Source: Thermoplasmata archaeon
GTDB lineage: Archaea; Thermoplasmatota; Thermoplasmata; Thermoplasmatales; Thermoplasmataceae
Direction of reading: 5' to 3'
Assembly: GCA_021797525.1 (NCBI GenBank)
Contig: JAJZZQ010000024.1
Location: 1 to 10,318 of the forward strand
Length of the DNA stretch: 10,318 bases
Part shown: positions 7,989 through 10,318 of the stretch, in pieces
How positions within the stretch are numbered: the stretch's first letter is position 1
How the letters are laid out: every line of letters begins with the position of its first letter
The notes under the pieces: generated by a model
Databases searched by the model: none
The model's input: only the letters and a program-made list of their open reading frames with translations
Told to the model about the DNA's origin: nothing
Position numbers and translations under genes: made by a program

Positions 7989-8291
7989 ATGGTAGGGAAG
8001 GGCACATACCGGACAAAGGAGGAGAAGGCAAGGATCGTCATGGAGGTGCTTTCCAACTCCTCCACCATATCGGAGATCTGCAGGAAGTACAACGTTGCCT
8101 CATCCGCCGTGTACAAATGGAGGGACGAGTTCATTGCCGGAGGTACAGCCGCAATGGAACATGGCAAGTCCACGGTGGAACAGTCGCTTATGAAGGAAAT
8201 AGACGAACTGAAGGGCATAATTGGTGAATTGACCATTGCAAACGAAACCTTAAAAAAAATTCAACGTACGAGGAGAGGTGGGAAGCCATGA
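7989..8291 (+). CDS. IS3-family transposase OrfA (helix-turn-helix subunit)
   Basis: This 100-residue protein has the HTH_Tnp_1 fold used to recognise the element's ends: YRTKEEKARIVMEVL, then the helix-turn-helix TISEICRKYNVASSAVYKW (26-44). A heptad-like stretch (about 64-90) could form the leucine-zipper/coiled coil that pairs OrfA with OrfAB. The start ATG has a strong ribosome-binding site, GAGGTGA (7978-7984), 4 nt upstream. Near its 3' end lies a run of eight A (8252-8259), a typical -1 frameshift site joining it to OrfB. Its stop codon also overlaps the OrfB start as ATGA (8288-8291). The gene looks intact. Confidence 0.9.
   Translation: MVGKGTYRTKEEKARIVMEVLSNSSTISEICRKYNVASSAVYKWRDEFIAGGTAAMEHGKSTVEQSLMKEIDELKGIIGELTIANETLKKIQRTRRGGKP
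8252..8259 (+). promoter_or_regulatory. A8 slippery run, candidate -1 programmed frameshift site
   Basis: OrfA reads TTA AAA AAA ATT here. A slip by -1 on the AAA codons continues as AAT TCA ACG TAC in the OrfB frame, which is open, giving [17 protein letters not shown] across the junction. That resembles the usual OrfA-OrfB joint of IS3 proteins. Frameshifting itself is inferred. Confidence 0.55.
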
Positions 8292-9160
8292 CTGAGCTTA
8301 TTGCAAATGGCCTCTCAAGATCCAGATCATCTTCCCTGACAGGGGTTTCCAGGTCCATGATATATTACAGGCACAGGGAGAGGAAACCAGAATACGATGC
8401 TGATCTGGAAAGACGCATTTCCAGTATTGTGGAGGAAAGACCATCATACGGCACAAGGAGGGTGACGGCAATGATCCGCCGATCCGGTTTCAGGATCGGC
8501 AGGAACCGTGTAAGAAGACATATGCGTCACATGAACCTCATTTCCACAAATAAGAAGATCCGCAGGAAACATGCCCCCAGGGCAATTGTCGTTGCTAGAC
8601 CAAACATCATGTGGGAGACGGATTTCACAAAGATACACATAGAAGGTGAGGGATGGATATATCTCACGGCATACCTGGATCTCTGCTCAAGGAAGATAAA
8701 GGGATACCTCGTATCCTGTATGCCAGGAACAGCCGAGATGATCGAGGCCCTTGACAATGCAATCCTTGGTACGTTCCCTGATATGAATGTGAGCGGTCTC
8801 AGGATCAGATCAGACAATGGATCACAGCTCACATCATCCGGATACGAGAGGCACCTCAGATCACTGGGAATAAAGCATGAGACCATACACGCACACACTC
8901 CGGAAGAGGATGGCCACATTGAATCATACTTCGGGAGATTCAAGGATGACTACATATACACAAGGGAATTTGTCAGCCTTGAGGACTTCAGGAAGCATAT
9001 GGAATGGGCTGTATCCGACTACAATACAAAGAGACCACATTCCTCATTGAATTATATGACACCGGAAGAATTTGAATCCGCAATATTGAATGAAGATTTC
9101 AAAAAGAAGTGGTTAGAAAATGAAACTGGGAGGTACAAACATGTTGAATTACTTGAATGA
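8288..9160 (+). CDS. IS3-family transposase OrfB (DDE integrase core)
   Basis: This 290-residue catalytic subunit carries out strand transfer of the element. An HTH_21-like region (about 36-95, [15 protein letters not shown]) precedes the retroviral-type integrase core. The catalytic triad is complete: Asp112 in MWETDFT, Asp176 in RSDNGSQ, Glu212 in [12 protein letters not shown]. Exactly 35 residues separate Asp176 and Glu212, the D(35)E spacing of this family. The end [18 protein letters not shown] (245-262) is the standard C-terminal mark. The ATG overlaps the OrfA stop, is preceded by GAGGTG (8275-8280) at 7 nt, and is also reachable by -1 frameshift from OrfA. No disruption is visible, so the element may be active. 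The gene's 3' end overlaps 12 bp of the truncated methyltransferase frame on the other strand. Confidence 0.93.
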   Translation: MTELIANGLSRSRSSSLTGVSRSMIYYRHRERKPEYDADLERRISSIVEERPSYGTRRVTAMIRRSGFRIGRNRVRRHMRHMNLISTNKKIRRKHAPRAIVVARPNIMWETDFTKIHIEGEGWIYLTAYLDLCSRKIKGYLVSCMPGTAEMIEALDNAILGTFPDMNVSGLRIRSDNGSQLTSSGYERHLRSLGIKHETIHAHTPEEDGHIESYFGRFKDDYIYTREFVSLEDFRKHMEWAVSDYNTKRPHSSLNYMTPEEFESAILNEDFKKKWLENETGRYKHVELLE

Positions 9161-9580
9161 ACTCAGAAAACTGTCTGAAGGGAGTGGATCCAGATCACTC
9201 GCCCTCCTTGACAGAGTCTGGAAGCTTGGTATTTCCTTAAGGCCCATCATGGTCAGATATTCCTCATGATTGATGAGGAATACCCCGGCAATTGAAAACG
9301 GCTGGCAGGGGAATCCGGCTGCGAGTATATCATGATCAGGGATTTCAGCAGCGTCAATTTTAGTTATATCCCCCTCCGGCTCCTCACCGAAGTTGGCCTT
9401 ATAGGTAATTCTTGAGAATTTGTTCCACTCTGATGAGAAAACACATCGGCCTCCGAGTTCCTCCAGCGCGACCCTGAAACCGCCTATACCCGCAAACAGA
9501 TCGATAAATGTAAATGTGTGCTTTCCCATTTTCAGAGCCTTTAGTGCCTGTGGAATATTAAATTTTGGCAGGTTAGGCAT
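9149..9580 (-). pseudogene. C5-cytosine DNA methyltransferase, internally deleted and cut by the IS3 element
   Basis: The N-terminal part is clear: [22 protein letters not shown] holds motif I, the SAM site (26-34). The acidic residue of motif II follows at Glu51, then [16 protein letters not shown] with the catalytic Cys92 of motif IV. Normally some 150-250 residues with motifs VI-VIII and the target-recognition domain follow. Here the frame passes directly from AGV (100) to [16 protein letters not shown] (105-120), which resembles motif IX of the same family (TPREYLRLMGF...). So most of the centre is missing without loss of frame. The frame then enters the IS3 right end at about 9212 and ends after 21 element-derived residues; motif X is lost. 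Without motif VI (ENV) and the recognition domain it cannot be an active methyltransferase. The start ATG at 9580 fits the family. Confidence 0.85.
9258..9282. repeat. perfect 10-bp inverted repeat at the methyltransferase deletion joint
   Basis: TATTCCTCAT (9258-9267) and ATGAGGAATA (9273-9282) are perfect reverse complements separated by GATTG. The palindrome covers the codons immediately after the AGV residues where the methyltransferase frame jumps from motif IV to a motif IX-like segment, so it may mark the deletion joint. Confidence 0.6.
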
Positions 9581-9606
9581 TGAAATATATCGGGGGATTT
9601 GAACAG

Positions 9607-9626
9607 CTGAATTATTACTGATTCAG
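9607..9626. repeat. short inverted repeat between divergent genes
   Basis: CTGAAT (9607-9612) and ATTCAG (9621-9626) flank an 8-nt spacer in the 85-bp gap between the methyltransferase remnant and the AbrB-type gene. It could be an operator for the neighbouring DNA-binding protein, but a 6-bp repeat is weak evidence. Confidence 0.25.
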
Positions 9627-9665
9627 ACAGTGAATAACTTTTAGGTACTAGAGAAATAAAGTTTT

Positions 9666-9824
9666 ATGCCGCAGTTGCTGGATGTTTCACATGTGTCAAA
9701 AAGGGGATCTTCCCTGAGGGTAACGTTTCCTAAATCAATCCGTGAAAAACTTGGACTGAAAGAAGGAGACATCTTGGGGTTTTACGAGGAAGACGGAAAA
9801 ATCATACTAAAGAAGGTTGATTGA
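9666..9824 (+). CDS. small AbrB/SpoVT-type DNA-binding protein
   Basis: This 52-residue protein matches the swapped-hairpin AbrB/MazE fold almost end to end: VSKRGSSLRVTFPKSIREKL (10-29), GLKEGDILGFYEEDGKIIL (30-48), then KKVD. The K-x-x-S-x-R-V-T-x-P-K-x-I-R core and the GL-x-x-GD turn are diagnostic. Such proteins act as dimers that bind AT-rich operator DNA, either as antitoxins or as stand-alone archaeal regulators. No plus-strand toxin (PIN or MazF type) follows, so it appears to be a solitary regulator. No ribosome-binding site precedes the ATG; an AT-rich AATAACTTTTA block about 25-35 nt upstream may be the TATA box of a leaderless message. It lies convergent to the hypothetical gene, with 24 bp between stop codons. 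Confidence 0.85.
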   Translation: MPQLLDVSHVSKRGSSLRVTFPKSIREKLGLKEGDILGFYEEDGKIILKKVD

Positions 9825-9848
9825 ACCAAGCAGATCAAGCATCAGTTT

Positions 9849-10212
9849 TCAGGACATGATTTCAATGTCCCTGATGAATTCAAAGTCAATCAGGAGGCAT
9901 AGATGATCCCTGGTTTTCACCATGACAACCGTGCCAGAATAAGAGAGGAATACGGCCTTAAAAGGCTCTTTCAGTTCCATTGGAAGATCGGGGCCTTGGC
10001 CAGGGCATGGATATCCAACGGCTGTGAACGGATCACCGAAGTCCCTGCTGAAGGGATATATGGCAATATTCTGCCCTTCCCTGAGCTTCTTAATTTTCAG
10101 GATAACCTCTTTTTCCACAGGGCAGTTGTAGCTTAGAATTATTAAGCATTTTCCACCGTGCAGGCTGCACGCAGGTTACCTTTAAGCCAAGAAACCATGG
10201 CCGCGATTTCAT
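9849..10212 (-). pseudogene. hypothetical protein, about 120 residues, with a probable one-base frameshift
   Basis: The 3' frame reads CLIILSYNCPV, then KKLREGQNIAIYPFSRDFG and AVGYPCPGQGPDLP, ending in DFEFIRDIEIMS. It has no ATG; the only start is a GTG at 10118 inside the protein-like part. Another frame starts at ATG 10212 as MKSRPWFLGLKVTCVQPARW. Removing one A from the AAAA run (10149-10152 on this strand) joins them as PARWKCLIILSYNC, giving a 120-residue protein. The ATG lies 24 nt from the centre of a TATA element (10229-10240), the spacing for a leaderless archaeal start. I do not recognise the family. The protein looks soluble and mostly beta/alpha, with cysteines at positions 14, 22, 30 and in the YPCPG loop. 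The shift may be a sequencing error, a recent mutation or real. Confidence 0.6.
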
Positions 10213-10228
10213 CACTTCAGTCACAGTG

Positions 10229-10240
10229 AAAAATTTTAAA
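10229..10240. promoter_or_regulatory. shared bidirectional TATA element
   Basis: AAAAATTTTAAA is nearly self-complementary and readable as box A in both directions. On the minus strand it sits about 24-25 nt from ATG 10212 of the hypothetical gene. On the plus strand TTTTAAA (10234-10240) is about 27 nt from ATG 10264 of the gene running off the window. Both distances suit leaderless transcripts, and neither start has a strong ribosome-binding site at normal spacing. Confidence 0.5.
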
Positions 10241-10263
10241 CCCATCATTTCCTGATCAGATGA

Positions 10264-10318
10264 ATGCTGGTAAGGGACATTGACAAGAAGCTGGATATGA
10301 GGATCGTATTACGGGTGA
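10264..10318 (+). CDS. start of an unidentified gene, cut by the window end
   Basis: Eighteen codons beginning MLVRDIDKKLDMRIVLRV are open to the end of the window. The ATG is about 27 nt downstream of a TATA element, so a leaderless start is reasonable. An earlier ATG at 10260 in another frame stops after seven codons. Too little is present to name a family. Confidence 0.4.
   Translation, partial: MLVRDIDKKLDMRIVLRV

Larger units (their letters stand above)
7939..9212 (+). mobile_element. IS3-family insertion sequence, about 1.27 kb
   Basis: Two overlapping transposase genes lie between imperfect terminal inverted repeats. The left end GTCAAGGGAGGGGGAGT (7939-7955) matches the reverse complement of the right end, GTCAAGGAGGGCGAGT (9197-9212), with one extra base and one mismatch. 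Length, two-ORF layout and an rve-type DDE domain are all IS3-family features. The 3-4 bp flanks do not match (GAAA on the left, AGAG on the right), so I see no target duplication. The right end lies in a methyltransferase gene and the left end in an IS5-like remnant, which fits a deletion or recombination next to the element after insertion. The terminal base is uncertain by 1-2 nt. Confidence 0.8.

Noticed and set aside
9849..10118. GTG-started 89-residue protein as the true gene
   Set aside because: The in-frame sequence upstream of the GTG is protein-like (CLIILSYNCP) and joins the frame from ATG 10212, so the GTG is probably internal.
9666..10212. AbrB-type protein and neighbouring small protein as a toxin-antitoxin pair
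   Set aside because: They are convergent on opposite strands, not in an operon, and the hypothetical protein shows no PIN, MazF or other toxin motif.

Overview
The window looks like archaeal chromosome, most likely from the acidophilic Thermoplasmatales (Ferroplasma, Cuniculiplasma, Thermoplasma or a relative). Several genes carry archaeal TATA (box A) elements about 25 nt upstream of leaderless starts, others carry GAGGT or GTGAT ribosome-binding sites, and the protein families fit that order. The order-level assignment is inference; no rRNA or other marker gene is present.

Layout. (1) At 3-1553 (-) is the C-terminal part of an Eco57I-like type II DNA adenine methyltransferase/restriction protein. 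It keeps the catalytic NPPY motif but has no motif I. Further coding-like sequence lies upstream in two other frames (to about 1830), so the gene appears broken at its 5' end. (2) At 1817-3172 (+) is an intact 12-helix MFS transporter of the sugar/metabolite:H+ symporter type. (3) At 3178-7192 (-) is a complete ABC importer of the ferric-iron/2-aminoethylphosphonate/thiamine superfamily. Transcription order is ATPase, then substrate-binding protein with its own strong TATA box, then a fused double permease coupled by an ATGA overlap. (4) At 7253-9580 is a decayed island. It holds an intergenic strip with three consecutive inverted repeats, then an IS5-like transposase remnant with four in-frame stops. 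Next comes an apparently intact IS3-family element (7939-9212) whose left end joins that remnant. Its right end lies inside a C5-cytosine methyltransferase gene that has also lost its central region. (5) At 9581-10318 are a small AbrB-type DNA-binding protein, a small hypothetical gene on the other strand with a probable one-base frameshift, and the start of a further plus-strand gene. The last two appear to share one bidirectional TATA element.

Functionally the intact core is nutrient uptake: one MFS secondary carrier and one binding-protein-dependent importer, facing each other with 5 bp between their stop codons. Around it are remains of two unrelated DNA methyltransferase genes and two insertion sequences, a pattern of a former restriction-modification/mobile region now eroding. 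I see no convincing wholly new system. The best leads are the frameshifted 120-residue hypothetical protein with its shared promoter, the internally deleted methyltransferase at the IS junction, and the dual expression signals (A8 slippery run plus a strong ribosome-binding site) between the two IS3 ORFs.
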